Part shown: positions 36,791-45,117 of the stretch, one piece after another | Layout of the letters: each line of letters begins with the position of its first letter | Numbering within the stretch: the stretch's first letter is position 1 | DNA from: Psychrobacillus vulpis | Lineage (GTDB): Bacteria; Bacillota; Bacilli; Bacillales_A; Planococcaceae | Direction of reading: 5' to 3' | Length of the DNA stretch: 52,576 nucleotides | Assembly (NCBI RefSeq): GCF_006861825.1 | Contig: NZ_VDGI01000023.1 | Span: forward strand, 1-52,576 | Translations under genes and position numbers: made by a program | Notes under the pieces: model-generated | What the model was told of the DNA's origin: nothing | Seen by the model: the letters and a program-made list of their open reading frames with translations, nothing else | Database searches by the model: none

Positions 36791-37024
36791 ATGAAGTATA
36801 TCATTGTATGGATTTTTCGTTTCTACCAAAAGTTCATTTCTCCCTTATCTCCTCCAAGCTGTCGATTTTATCCTACTTGCTCACATTACGGTGTAGAAGC
36901 TGTGCAAAAGCATGGAGCCCTAAAAGGTGGATACTTAACGATGAAAAGAATATCGAAATGTCACCCTTTTCATGAAGGTGGCTTTGACCCTGTTCCAGAA
37001 GAATGGCCTTTGAAGAAAAAATAG
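36791..37024 (+). CDS. yidD: Membrane protein insertion efficiency factor YidD
   Basis: 77 residues, full length. The family core [20 protein letters not shown] followed by [12 protein letters not shown] and [18 protein letters not shown] carries the three conserved cysteines. YidD aids YidC/SecYEG-dependent insertion at the membrane. It is transcribed with the small membrane protein upstream and terminated just after its stop. Confidence 0.92.
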   Translation: MKYIIVWIFRFYQKFISPLSPPSCRFYPTCSHYGVEAVQKHGALKGGYLTMKRISKCHPFHEGGFDPVPEEWPLKKK

Positions 37025-37040
37025 CTTCAAAGGTTTTTTC
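37007..37040 (+). terminator. Terminator after yidD
   Basis: CCTTTGAAG and CTTCAAAGG form the stem, which overlaps the yidD stop, then six T. Confidence 0.85.
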
Positions 37041-37089
37041 TTGCTTTTTTTTAGAATGTCTTGTAAGATAAAAAAGTTACAAAAACACA

Positions 37090-37108
37090 AAACGTAATCG
37101 TTACAATT
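37090..37108 (+). promoter_or_regulatory. Candidate Zur box
   Basis: AAACGTAATCGTTACAATT has a GTAA-N3-TTAC dyad and resembles the bacillar Zur operator (around TCGTAATNATTACGA). It lies just before the ribosome site of the zinc-binding lipoprotein gene. The match is imperfect. Confidence 0.55.
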
Positions 37109-37123
37109 TAGGAGATGGATAGA

Positions 37124-38182
37124 TTGAAAAAAGCACTACTATACTTTCTAGTACTAACTCTCATTTTATTTACAGCCGCATGCGGAAATAAAGAAATCCC
37201 AAAAGAAACAACTCAAGAAAAAGGTAATAAAATTCAAATTTATACAACCGTCTACCCACTTCAATATTTTACCGAGCGTATCGGTGGAGATGCAGTAAAT
37301 GTATCTTCTATCTATCCTGCAGGAGGAAATGAACATACATTTGAACCCACCCAAAAAGATATGATGGCACTAGCTGATGCTGATTTATTTTTCTATATTG
37401 GGCTAGGGTTAGAAGGTTTTGTTGAAAATGCGAAAAAGACTTTAGCAAATGAACACGTGAAAATGGTTGCTACGGTTGATTCAGTAAGCGATGATCAACT
37501 ACAGGAAAGCACACATAATCACGAAGGGGAAAAACAGCATGATGAAGCTACTGAAGCGGCCCATGAACACGAACATGAGAGCGAAGAACACAGTCACAAT
37601 CAGGCAACCGATGAAGCTCATGAACATGAAGGCGAAGGTCATGAGGGACACGACCATGGAGGTATAGATCCTCACGTATGGATTTCTCCGAAAATAAGCC
37701 AAAACCTTGCTTTATCTATAAAAAATTCACTAGTAGAAGCTGCACCAGAACAAAAAGAGACTTTTGAAAAAAATTATGAAGACCTAATTACAGAATTTCA
37801 AAAGCTGAATGCAAGCTATGAAGAAATGGCACATAATGCAACTAGTAAAACGTTTTTTGTCTCACATGCAGCATTCGGTTATATCGCAAATACGTATGGT
37901 TTAACCCAAATCGCAGTTTCTGGACTTAATTCACAAGATGAGCCTTCTCAAAAAGAACTAGCAAAGATTATTGATTTGGCAAAAGAAAAAAATATCAAGT
38001 ACATCTTGTTTGAACAAAACGTTTCCTCTAAGCTTACTGAAGTTATTCGAAAAGAAGTTGGTGCTGAAAGCTTAGTATTACACAATTTAGGCGTTTTATC
38101 CAAAGAAGATATTGAAAAGAATGAAACGTATTTTACTTTAATGAATAAAAATTTAGAAACATTGAAAACCGTATTGAACTAA
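37124..38182 (+). CDS. znuA: Zinc ABC transporter substrate-binding lipoprotein
   Basis: About 352 residues, cluster A-I metal-binding lipoprotein (ZnuA/AdcA type). The signal peptide ends in a lipobox (FTAAC) with Cys at residue 20. The N-domain His is in GGNEHTFEPTQKD. A long His/Glu-rich loop near residues 130-185 (HEHEHESEEHSH and EGHEGHDHGG) points to zinc. HVWISPK and FVSHAAFGY follow. The start is TTG at 37124, nine bases after AGGAG; the in-frame ATG at 37115 overlaps the ribosome site. No permease or ATPase gene adjoins it. Confidence 0.88.
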   Translation: MKKALLYFLVLTLILFTAACGNKEIPKETTQEKGNKIQIYTTVYPLQYFTERIGGDAVNVSSIYPAGGNEHTFEPTQKDMMALADADLFFYIGLGLEGFVENAKKTLANEHVKMVATVDSVSDDQLQESTHNHEGEKQHDEATEAAHEHEHESEEHSHNQATDEAHEHEGEGHEGHDHGGIDPHVWISPKISQNLALSIKNSLVEAAPEQKETFEKNYEDLITEFQKLNASYEEMAHNATSKTFFVSHAAFGYIANTYGLTQIAVSGLNSQDEPSQKELAKIIDLAKEKNIKYILFEQNVSSKLTEVIRKEVGAESLVLHNLGVLSKEDIEKNETYFTLMNKNLETLKTVLN

Positions 38183-38195
38183 TGTAAAAGACACT

Positions 38196-38228
38196 AAAAA
38201 GGACCAAGATTCCCTTGGTCCTTTTTTA
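38196..38228 (+). terminator. Terminator after znuA
   Basis: AAGGACCAAG and CTTGGTCCTT form the stem, followed by a T-run. Confidence 0.88.
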
Positions 38229-38284
38229 GTTTGCAATATATATTTTGGAGTTTTTTTTACAATTTTAACATACTACGATTCAAG

Positions 38285-38518
38285 TTAAATATTTTGAAAA
38301 CCTTTATTTTTGCTCATTAATTGAATTGTTGTATCTTCAAAACTATCGATAAAAGCTTGAATATTCTTCATGAGAACTTCTACACTCGGAACTTGTTCAA
38401 TTAATTGTTCTTGGGTATATATATTCCCGCCTTTAATAACGAAATCGATTTCTTTTGTATATCGAATATCTTCGAGAGGGTTCTCTTTCAATATAAGAAT
38501 ATCAGCTATTGCGCCCTC
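38285..38518 (-). pseudogene. C-terminal remnant of an amidohydrolase
   Basis: Only the tail remains. The frame reads GAIADILILKENPLEDIRYT and then FVIKGGNIYTQEQL. This is the metal-dependent amidohydrolase/imidazolonepropionase-like C-terminus (G..ADL.....NPLEDI....V...GK.). The frame is lost at about 38518, exactly where the family A repeat begins, so the 5' part has been deleted or displaced. No other piece of the gene is in the window. Confidence 0.75.
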
Positions 38519-38866
38519 GGCTCCCTTTCCGCGGCCGTTTCTTCAGCCTCTTCGCTTCGAGGGCACTGAAAAAGTGTCATTCATATAAATTATCTATCAA
38601 ATAGTCCTAAGAGAATTTAGCGCTTTGGCATTCGCTTTCCGCGGGCGAGCGACGAGCCTCCTCCTACGCTTCGCTTCGTGCGGGGTCTCGTCTGTCTCGC
38701 TTTCCCGCAGGAGTCTCATGCGTCGCGCTAAATTCTTTAAATGATATACAGCAAATAGTTCCTATAAAAATAATAATTTTGAGTTTTTCAGTGGCCTTCC
38801 TGACTTCGCTGTGGGGTCTTCGACTAACGCTATTGCCGCAGGAGTTTCGCCTTTTTCAACGTTTTC
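38519..38866. repeat. Triply nested repeats: C inside B inside A
   Basis: The outer layer is a reverse-oriented family A copy (38519 to about 38563 and 38794-38866). Inside it is family B, bounded by CACTGAAAAA (38564) and TTTTTCAGTG (ends 38793). Inside B is family C (38613-38735), with 11-bp perfect inverted ends GAATTTAGCGC/GCGCTAAATTC and a GC-rich core. The order of nesting gives the relative age of each insertion. Confidence 0.75.
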
Positions 38867-39285
38867 TACTTTGGACGATTTTTTGGTCGATGGCGATTTC
38901 AACTGTTTTCCCAATAAGCAAATCTAATAAGCCTACGTCTTGGAGACAAAGCCTGCGAAATTTAGTGAGTGAACTTGGGTCGATCACGGGATCTTCTGGT
39001 GCCAGATTTAAGAAATACTTGAACGACATGTCGTATTTGGACCGTTCTACTAGATCCACATCGGATACATCAAAAATTGCCTTTTATTGAGTAAGTACTT
39101 GAACATCCGAATTGGGGGAACGGCATTCCGACCATTATCTAAACATTATTTTTTTTCAACTCCTCTAAAACGAAGGAGAATTCTACCAATTCGGTTATTT
39201 GACGAAGTATATTATCTTTAGGAACGACCAAATTATAAATCGCTATGAATGGGCTTAAATTAAGGGTTTTTTGGTTAGAAATCAT
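38867..39285 (-). pseudogene. IS1182-type transposase, 5' fragment with frameshifts
   Basis: On the minus strand the ATG at 39285 opens MISNQKTLNLSPFIAIYNLV, a typical IS1182-family transposase N-terminus. The frame breaks after LEELKKNNV; the next frame reads LDNGRNAVPPIRMFKYLLNK. It breaks again and resumes as IFDVSDVDLVERSKYDMSFK, then PEDPVIDPSSLTKFRR. It stops at about 38867 where the family A repeat starts. There are at least two frameshifts, and the catalytic C-terminal two thirds are missing. Confidence 0.85.
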
Positions 39286-39355
39286 TTTGCACACCACCAT
39301 TAGCTAGTCTCTCTATTATAAACAAGAAGGTTTTTAGAAGAATAGGTGGATGCTT

Positions 39356-39496
39356 GTTGATTGGAGGGGAAGGCGGCTACTCCAGCCGGAATAGAATGAG
39401 CTGAAGACCCTGGACTGAGCGTAGCGAAATTAATTTTTGCGACGAGCTTGCGCAGGAGCAAGGGAAGCGGCTGAAGCCATGCCGGCGGAAATCAAC
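39356..39496. repeat. GC-rich palindromic repeat, family D, copy 2
   Basis: The GTTGATT and AATCAAC termini match the copy at 11070. The core differs in part and contains AAGGCGGCTACTCC. The AT-rich flank to 39555 has a perfect AGAGAGTAT/ATACTCTCT stem (about 39512-39552). Confidence 0.6.
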
Positions 39497-39575
39497 GATT
39501 TCCCAATAAAAAGAGAGTATATGAACAACTTGTCATTCACCATACTCTCTATGAAATCTCTTGGAGGACTTTTTC

Positions 39576-39655
39576 AGTTCCCTCAGCGTAGCCAAGAGGA
39601 GGCTTAGCGATTCGTTCGCGGAAAGCAAGTGCAATGTTTCGGAAAACAACAGAAT
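39576..39655. repeat. Truncated family E repeat
   Basis: A half copy: GAGGAGGCTTAGCGATTCGT, then GCGGAAAGCAAGTGCAATG and TTCGGAAAACAACAG. It is directly preceded by a family B-like end (ACTTTTTCAGT). It joins the 247-bp tandem array that follows. Confidence 0.6.
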
Positions 39656-40149
39656 GACTAACATAGGATTTAGCTACCCTCTTCTTAATTATGTAGAAAC
39701 TTAAAACCTACAAACAGTGGTGATTTTACTCTATACTTTTTTAAGAGAGATTTCATAAACTCGTTCAGTTTTTTGTTTAGAGAAACATGCGCGAGACTCC
39801 TGCGGAAAAACGGGCTGACAAGACCCCACAGCGAGGTACGAGCGAGGAGGCTTGACAGTTCGTCCGCGGAAAGCGAGTGCATGCTTCGGAAAACAACAAG
39901 ATGACTAACATAGGATTTAGCTACCCTCTTCTTAATTATGTAGAAACTTAAAACTTACAAACAGTGGTGATTTTACTCTATACTTTTTTAAGAGATTTCA
40001 TAAACTCGTTCAGTTTTTATTGTTTGGAGAAACATGCGCGAGACTCCTGCGGAAAAACGGGCTGACAAGACCCCACAGCGAGGTACGAGCGAGGAGGCTT
40101 GACAGTTCGTCCGCGGAAAGCGAGTGCATGCTTCGGAAAACAACAAGAT
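39656..40149. repeat. Tandem duplication, two 247-bp units
   Basis: Unit 1 is 39656-39902 and unit 2 is 39903-40149. Each holds GACTAACATAGGATTTAGCT, an AT-rich linker and a GC-rich family E element (ACATGCGCGAGACTCCTGCG to CTTCGGAAAACAACA). The units differ by only a few bases and short indels, so the duplication is recent. The linker and element are the inverted form of the 31.48-31.86 kb block. Confidence 0.85.
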
Positions 40150-40225
40150 GGATTGGGCTACCCTCAAAAGTCATTTTTCAATCACTTTTAGAACATCCCC
40201 TAAAATACTTTCACAATAATACCAT

Positions 40226-41656
40226 CTAATTTTCATTTAGATACTTTAATAATTCTCTTCGGAGTAACTTATTCGAAGCATTTCTAGGTAGCTGATCCAC
40301 AAAATAATAGTCAACCGGTTGTTTATAGGGTGCAATGACGTTTTTCATAAATTCTTTTAGTTCTTCTTCGGATACCTTATCTTTTAAAACAACGAATGCC
40401 ACTGGTACTTGACCCCATTTATCATGTTGTCTTCCTACTACACCTGCTTCTTTCACCGCCGAGTGCTTGACTAATGCTTGTTCAACCTCTGCTGGATATA
40501 TATTTTCACCACCGGAAATCATTAAATCCGAACGGCGATCAACAACATATAAATATCCTTCTTCATCAATATACCCAACATCTCCTGTGTGAAGCCAACC
40601 ATCTACTAATGGATTCTTCGACTCTGCAGCACCGATATATCCTTTTGTCACATGAGGTCCCTTAATACAAATTTCTCCGATTTTGTCTTTTCCATCAATT
40701 CTTACTTCTGCGAAAAAAAGTGGTTTACCTGCGGAACCTAACTTACGAATAGCATCTTCACTCGATAACGTCGTCGTTTGGGAAGAAGTTTCCGTCATTC
40801 CGTACGTTTGTAGTACTGGAATATTACGTTCTATTGCTCTTTCTAAATAGTTTAATGGCACTGGCCCTCCACCTACAAGCATAGTTTGGAACGAGCTTGG
40901 AAAAGTAAGATTCTTTTCTTCTAGAACAGTAATAATTCTTTCTAATGTCACAGCAACAACTGACATTTGCGTGACAAATCCATTTAATATTTCTTTTATT
41001 GCTTGTTCTGCATCAAACTTCGTATGAAGGTTGACTGTCATTCCATACAAAACTGAGCGCATTAATATAGAAAAGCCACTAATATGGAATAATGGCATTG
41101 TACATAGCCAACAATCATTCGGCTGAACACCTAAATTTAATGCAGAACCTGTCGCACTCATTACATGGTTTTCAAGCGATTGTCTAACACCTTTAGGATT
41201 TCCAGTTGTGCCTGATGTGTACATGATAGTGATTGTACGATTTTTTGACCACTCATTTTCTATTTCAAAAACATTTCGCTTTCCAGCTTGTACATCTCCA
41301 AATGAAAACTTTTTTACAAATTCTAAGTTTCTTTTTTCATGAGAATCTACTAATAAGAAATCGGAGTTACTATCATTTAATTGATAGCTCAATTCCTCTT
41401 CTGTTAGACGTTCATTTAACATAACTAGCTCACAGCCAAGTTGCATACAACCATGTAAAACAAATACTAATTCCGGACTAGAAGAAGCTAAGACAGCGAT
41501 TCTCATTCCAGGTTGAATATTTTTTGCATGAAGTTTTTCTGCAAACTCTAGTGCATCATTATATAACTGTGCAAATGTCCATTCTTTCTCCTGAAATCTT
41601 AAAGCAATTCGGTTAGGTGTTAATCTTGCCCGTTTCATTAATAAATTCGGGTACAT
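40226..41656 (-). CDS. menE: o-Succinylbenzoate-CoA ligase
   Basis: 476 residues, ANL superfamily. The AMP-binding P-loop is TIMYTSGTTGNPKGVRQ near residue 144, with LQTYGMTETSSQ near 278 and a C-terminal LPRNASNKLLRREL lysine segment. It activates o-succinylbenzoate with CoA in menaquinone synthesis. It follows menB after about 118 bases that include a strong terminator-like hairpin, so its expression may be reduced or separate. No menC follows; repeats begin about 75 bases downstream. Confidence 0.93.
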   Translation of the reverse strand: MYPNLLMKRARLTPNRIALRFQEKEWTFAQLYNDALEFAEKLHAKNIQPGMRIAVLASSSPELVFVLHGCMQLGCELVMLNERLTEEELSYQLNDSNSDFLLVDSHEKRNLEFVKKFSFGDVQAGKRNVFEIENEWSKNRTITIMYTSGTTGNPKGVRQSLENHVMSATGSALNLGVQPNDCWLCTMPLFHISGFSILMRSVLYGMTVNLHTKFDAEQAIKEILNGFVTQMSVVAVTLERIITVLEEKNLTFPSSFQTMLVGGGPVPLNYLERAIERNIPVLQTYGMTETSSQTTTLSSEDAIRKLGSAGKPLFFAEVRIDGKDKIGEICIKGPHVTKGYIGAAESKNPLVDGWLHTGDVGYIDEEGYLYVVDRRSDLMISGGENIYPAEVEQALVKHSAVKEAGVVGRQHDKWGQVPVAFVVLKDKVSEEELKEFMKNVIAPYKQPVDYYFVDQLPRNASNKLLRRELLKYLNEN

Positions 41657-41674
41657 GATACCAATCTCCTTTAG

Positions 41675-41703
41675 AAAAAAGCTGCCCTATAATAGGACAG
41701 CTT
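41675..41703 (-). terminator. Intra-operon terminator or attenuator between menB and menE
   Basis: On the minus strand AAGCTGTCC and GGGCAGCTT form a stem with a TATTATA loop, then TTTTTT. A second dyad (TTCGGTA/TACCGAA) lies at about 41717-41754. Confidence 0.75.
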
Positions 41704-41774
41704 AGACTTATGGGGTTGTTCGGTAAAAACGCGACGTCAATCGCAATACCGAACCGACCTACATCCTGTAACCC

Positions 41775-42593
41775 TCACGGAAAACGTGGGAATTGACCAA
41801 AATCAGGTTTACGTTTTTCTTTAAATGCATCGCGGCCTTCTTTTGCTTCATCTGTTGTGTAGTAAAGAAGTGTAGCGTCTCCTGCCATTTGTTGAAGTCC
41901 AGCCAAGCCGTCTGTATCTGCATTCATCGCTGCTTTTAAGAATCGAAGTGCAGTTGGGCTCATCTCTAGCATTTCTTCACACCATTGAACCGTTTCATCT
42001 TCAAGTTGTGCATAAGGAACAACTGTATTAACTAGACCCATATCCAACGCTTGTTGTGCATCGTATTGACGACATAGGTACCAAATTTCACGAGCTTTTT
42101 TATGACCGATAATACGTGCAAGATAACCAGAACCATAACCAGCATCAAATGAACCAACTTTTGGTCCAGTTTGTCCAAAGCGTGCGTTATCGGCAGCAAC
42201 TGTTAAGTCACAAACTACATGTAATACGTGACCTCCTCCAATAGCATAACCTGCTACCATTGCAACAACTGGTTTTGGAATAACACGGATTAATCGTTGT
42301 AAGTCTAATACGTTTAAGCGTGGAATTTCATCGTCCCCTACATAACCGCCATGACCACGTACCTTTTGGTCTCCACCTGAACAGAAAGCGTGCTCGCCTT
42401 CACCTGTTAAAATAATAACACCAACATTTTTATCATCACGTGCGCGTGAAAATGCATCAATCATTTCCATTACCGTTTTTGGACGAAATGCATTTCGTAC
42501 CTCAGGTCGGTTAATCGTAACTTTCGCAATACCATTATAAAATTCATACTTTATATCTTCATATGTATGTAATGTTGTCCATTCACGAGTCAT
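41775..42593 (-). CDS. menB: 1,4-Dihydroxy-2-naphthoyl-CoA synthase
   Basis: 272 residues, crotonase fold. It cyclises o-succinylbenzoyl-CoA. The family motifs are [13 protein letters not shown] near residue 29, [11 protein letters not shown] near 71, [17 protein letters not shown] near 117 and [16 protein letters not shown] near 145. The length is standard. AAAGGAGG lies seven bases before the ATG. It is three bases downstream of menH. Confidence 0.97.
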   Translation of the reverse strand: MTREWTTLHTYEDIKYEFYNGIAKVTINRPEVRNAFRPKTVMEMIDAFSRARDDKNVGVIILTGEGEHAFCSGGDQKVRGHGGYVGDDEIPRLNVLDLQRLIRVIPKPVVAMVAGYAIGGGHVLHVVCDLTVAADNARFGQTGPKVGSFDAGYGSGYLARIIGHKKAREIWYLCRQYDAQQALDMGLVNTVVPYAQLEDETVQWCEEMLEMSPTALRFLKAAMNADTDGLAGLQQMAGDATLLYYTTDEAKEGRDAFKEKRKPDFGQFPRFP

Positions 42594-42595
42594 TA

Positions 42596-43417
42596 CTAGT
42601 CCTCCTTTAAAATAATCTCCTCTACTATTGTAGCAAACAATTCAGGATTTTCCACATGTATTGCATGACCTACTCCCGTTACTACTTTCCATTTTGCATT
42701 TGGCAAGTAGGATGCCATCTGTTTTGCAATTTCACAAAACTTTTGATCTAATTCCCCTGTTAGTAGAAGTGTTGGGAAAGTAATTTGTTCTAACTTATCC
42801 CAATATGACGTTTGTACTCCTGTACTAAATCCTTTCAAACTATTCGAGAGCCCTATTTCCGACTGTGTAAGTCTTTCCTCACGAATAGCTAATTGTTTTT
42901 CATATGGAATACTTTTTTGGGAATGAAATAAAGGGATATTTTCCCAATAATTTACGAAGGATTTTATACCTTCATTTATGATTCTTTCAGCAAGTAGAGA
43001 ATCTGCTTGTTTTCTTTGCAACCTCTCGCTAACATTCGCTAATCCAGGGGAACTACTCTCTAGTATTAATTTGTCCACTGGATATTTAGCTGCATAAGCT
43101 AGTGCTAGACGACCACCCATAGAATAACCTACAAGCGTAAAATGAGTCCATTGAATTTGTTGAAAAAGCGCATGGAGATCTTCTATTTGCTCTTCAACAT
43201 AGTACCGCTCATGTTTGCTCGGTTTAGATGTTTGACCATGCCCAATTAAATCAACTGTCAACACTTCTACATCGGAAGGTAAAAAGTTGATCACATCCTT
43301 CCAAGTACTACTAGAACTTGTAAAACCATGGAGCAAAACGACTTTTTCTTTTGCTCCAATATTGTATCTTTTTATATGCATCTCAATCGAACGAATATTT
43401 ACGTTTATGCTTTCCAA
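42596..43417 (-). CDS. menH: SHCHC synthase MenH (alpha/beta hydrolase)
   Basis: About 273 residues. It eliminates pyruvate from SEPHCHC in menaquinone synthesis. The fold motifs are [12 protein letters not shown], the nucleophile elbow [11 protein letters not shown], Asp in LTGELDQKF and His in GVGHAIHVE. The frame opens at 43450 inside menD. A TTG at 43417, 11 bases after AAGGAG and overlapping the menD stop region, is the best start; the ATG at 43381 is a weaker alternative. Confidence 0.85.
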   Translation of the reverse strand: MESINVNIRSIEMHIKRYNIGAKEKVVLLHGFTSSSSTWKDVINFLPSDVEVLTVDLIGHGQTSKPSKHERYYVEEQIEDLHALFQQIQWTHFTLVGYSMGGRLALAYAAKYPVDKLILESSSPGLANVSERLQRKQADSLLAERIINEGIKSFVNYWENIPLFHSQKSIPYEKQLAIREERLTQSEIGLSNSLKGFSTGVQTSYWDKLEQITFPTLLLTGELDQKFCEIAKQMASYLPNAKWKVVTGVGHAIHVENPELFATIVEEIILKED

Positions 43418-45117
43418 ATTGAGTCTAGCTCCTTCGAAATAGAGGTCCATAGTTTACGATGTGTTTCCGTATTCACTTGACGATTCGTAACTACTTCAAT
43501 AATACGAATATCATTCTTTTTCGGTTGATTTATTACCTTTTGGAATTCTTCTTTTGAATGAACTGCATCATACTGCGCATCATACATAGCTGCAATATGT
43601 GAAAACTCTAGCCCGGTTGGAGTTCCAAATAAATGTTCAAAATAATTGGTTTCAGCAGATTGAGGTAAATAAGAGAAAATACCCCCACCATCATTATTCA
43701 TTACAACGATTGTGATATCAGTTTGCTGGAATCTACTCACAATAAGACCATTTACGTCATGTAAAAAAGCTAAATCCCCAATTAATAGATACACTGGTCG
43801 AGATGTTGCAGCTTGTACACCCATTGAAGTGGAAACAACTCCATCTATTCCATTTGTTCCTCTATTACAGTATATTTGTATATCCTTAGAGGTTTTATTG
43901 AAAAATGTATCTACATCGCGAATTGGCATACTACTACTTGCAAATAAATCTACGCCACTTGGTAAATATTCAAATAATGTCCCTGCAAGTGCACCTTCAT
44001 CTTCCTCTGTCTTAATGTAAGTATGAATATGTTCTGTTGCAATATCATTTGCTCTTGACCAATTGTCTAAGTACGAGGTTCGTTGTTTCTCCTTAATTGG
44101 AATCCACAAAGATGCTGCTGCAACTTGAACATGGTGGGTTACTACATGAATTGAATCTCGGAAAAGTGAACTTTCATCAACAGCGACAAACACTTTTGGT
44201 TTACACCCTTTTAGAAATTGCGTAAGTGGTTTTGAAACAGGTTGTGCACCAAATCGAATGACGACATCCGGTATTACAGAATCTTTAAATGCATTATCTT
44301 TTAATATCGCATCATACTGATCGATACATAAATGAATACAATCCTCTGGTATGTTGCTTCTTAAATTAGACAACGGATCCACTAAAACTGGCCATTGAAC
44401 TGTTTTAGCAAAGTTCCAAAAACCTTCTATTGTTTGCAATGAATCGCCTACGATAAATATCCCTTTTTCCTTTTCTTGAAGAACTTCTTTGAACCATGTA
44501 ACAAATTCATCTCCAGGGACAAGTTGTCCCATTTCAGTAAATGTAACTTGCGTCGTAGTTTCCGTCGGCACCATATCGATTAGTAAAGGCTCGCGAAAAG
44601 GGACATTAATATGTACCGGTCCCATTGGGAGAGCTTTTGCAGTACTAATAGCACGATGAATATGACGTTCTATAAAAGGTAAATTTTCATCGTTGTCCTC
44701 TGGTATTGGAAAATCGACTGTCCATTTTACATGCTTCCCAAAAAGATGAATTTGATCAATTGCTTGTGGGGCACCTACTTCCCGTAATTCATGCGGTCTA
44801 TCCGCAGTAACTACTAATAACGGAATACGGGCGTAGTATGCCTCAACAATCGCAGGGAAGAAATTAGCAGCAGCCGTCCCAGAAGTACAAAGTAAAACTA
44901 CAGGGGATTTTTTAACTTTTGCAATCCCCAAAGCAAAGTATGCCGCAGATCGTTCATCAATTTGACGATAAAAACGAAAGCTTTCTTCTTTTACAAAAGC
45001 ATAAGCAAGTGGTGTCGATCTAGATCCTGGACAAATAACTACGTCTCTTACACCTGCTTGTTTCACTGTTTCTACGAACTGATTAACATACGATGTTAAA
45101 AAAGAGCTGTTATTCAT
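43405..45117 (-). CDS. menD: SEPHCHC synthase MenD
   Basis: A 570-residue thiamin-diphosphate enzyme that joins isochorismate and 2-oxoglutarate. The N-domain has VVICPGSRSTPLAYAF near residue 26 and the DERSAAYFALGIAK glutamate segment near 54. The C-domain has the ThDP motif GDLAFLHDVNGLIV near 445 and NNDGGGIFSYLPQ near 474. GGAGG lies eight bases before the ATG and overlaps the end of menF, so translation is coupled. Confidence 0.96.
   Translation of the reverse strand: MNNSSFLTSYVNQFVETVKQAGVRDVVICPGSRSTPLAYAFVKEESFRFYRQIDERSAAYFALGIAKVKKSPVVLLCTSGTAAANFFPAIVEAYYARIPLLVVTADRPHELREVGAPQAIDQIHLFGKHVKWTVDFPIPEDNDENLPFIERHIHRAISTAKALPMGPVHINVPFREPLLIDMVPTETTTQVTFTEMGQLVPGDEFVTWFKEVLQEKEKGIFIVGDSLQTIEGFWNFAKTVQWPVLVDPLSNLRSNIPEDCIHLCIDQYDAILKDNAFKDSVIPDVVIRFGAQPVSKPLTQFLKGCKPKVFVAVDESSLFRDSIHVVTHHVQVAAASLWIPIKEKQRTSYLDNWSRANDIATEHIHTYIKTEEDEGALAGTLFEYLPSGVDLFASSSMPIRDVDTFFNKTSKDIQIYCNRGTNGIDGVVSTSMGVQAATSRPVYLLIGDLAFLHDVNGLIVSRFQQTDITIVVMNNDGGGIFSYLPQSAETNYFEHLFGTPTGLEFSHIAAMYDAQYDAVHSKEEFQKVINQPKKNDIRIIEVVTNRQVNTETHRKLWTSISKELDSIWKA

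Noticed and set aside
40020-40229. Frames reading through the family E repeats (also at 31.4-31.9 and 39.7 kb)
   Set aside because: They are translations of palindromic repeat DNA; the same peptide appears because the repeat is copied.
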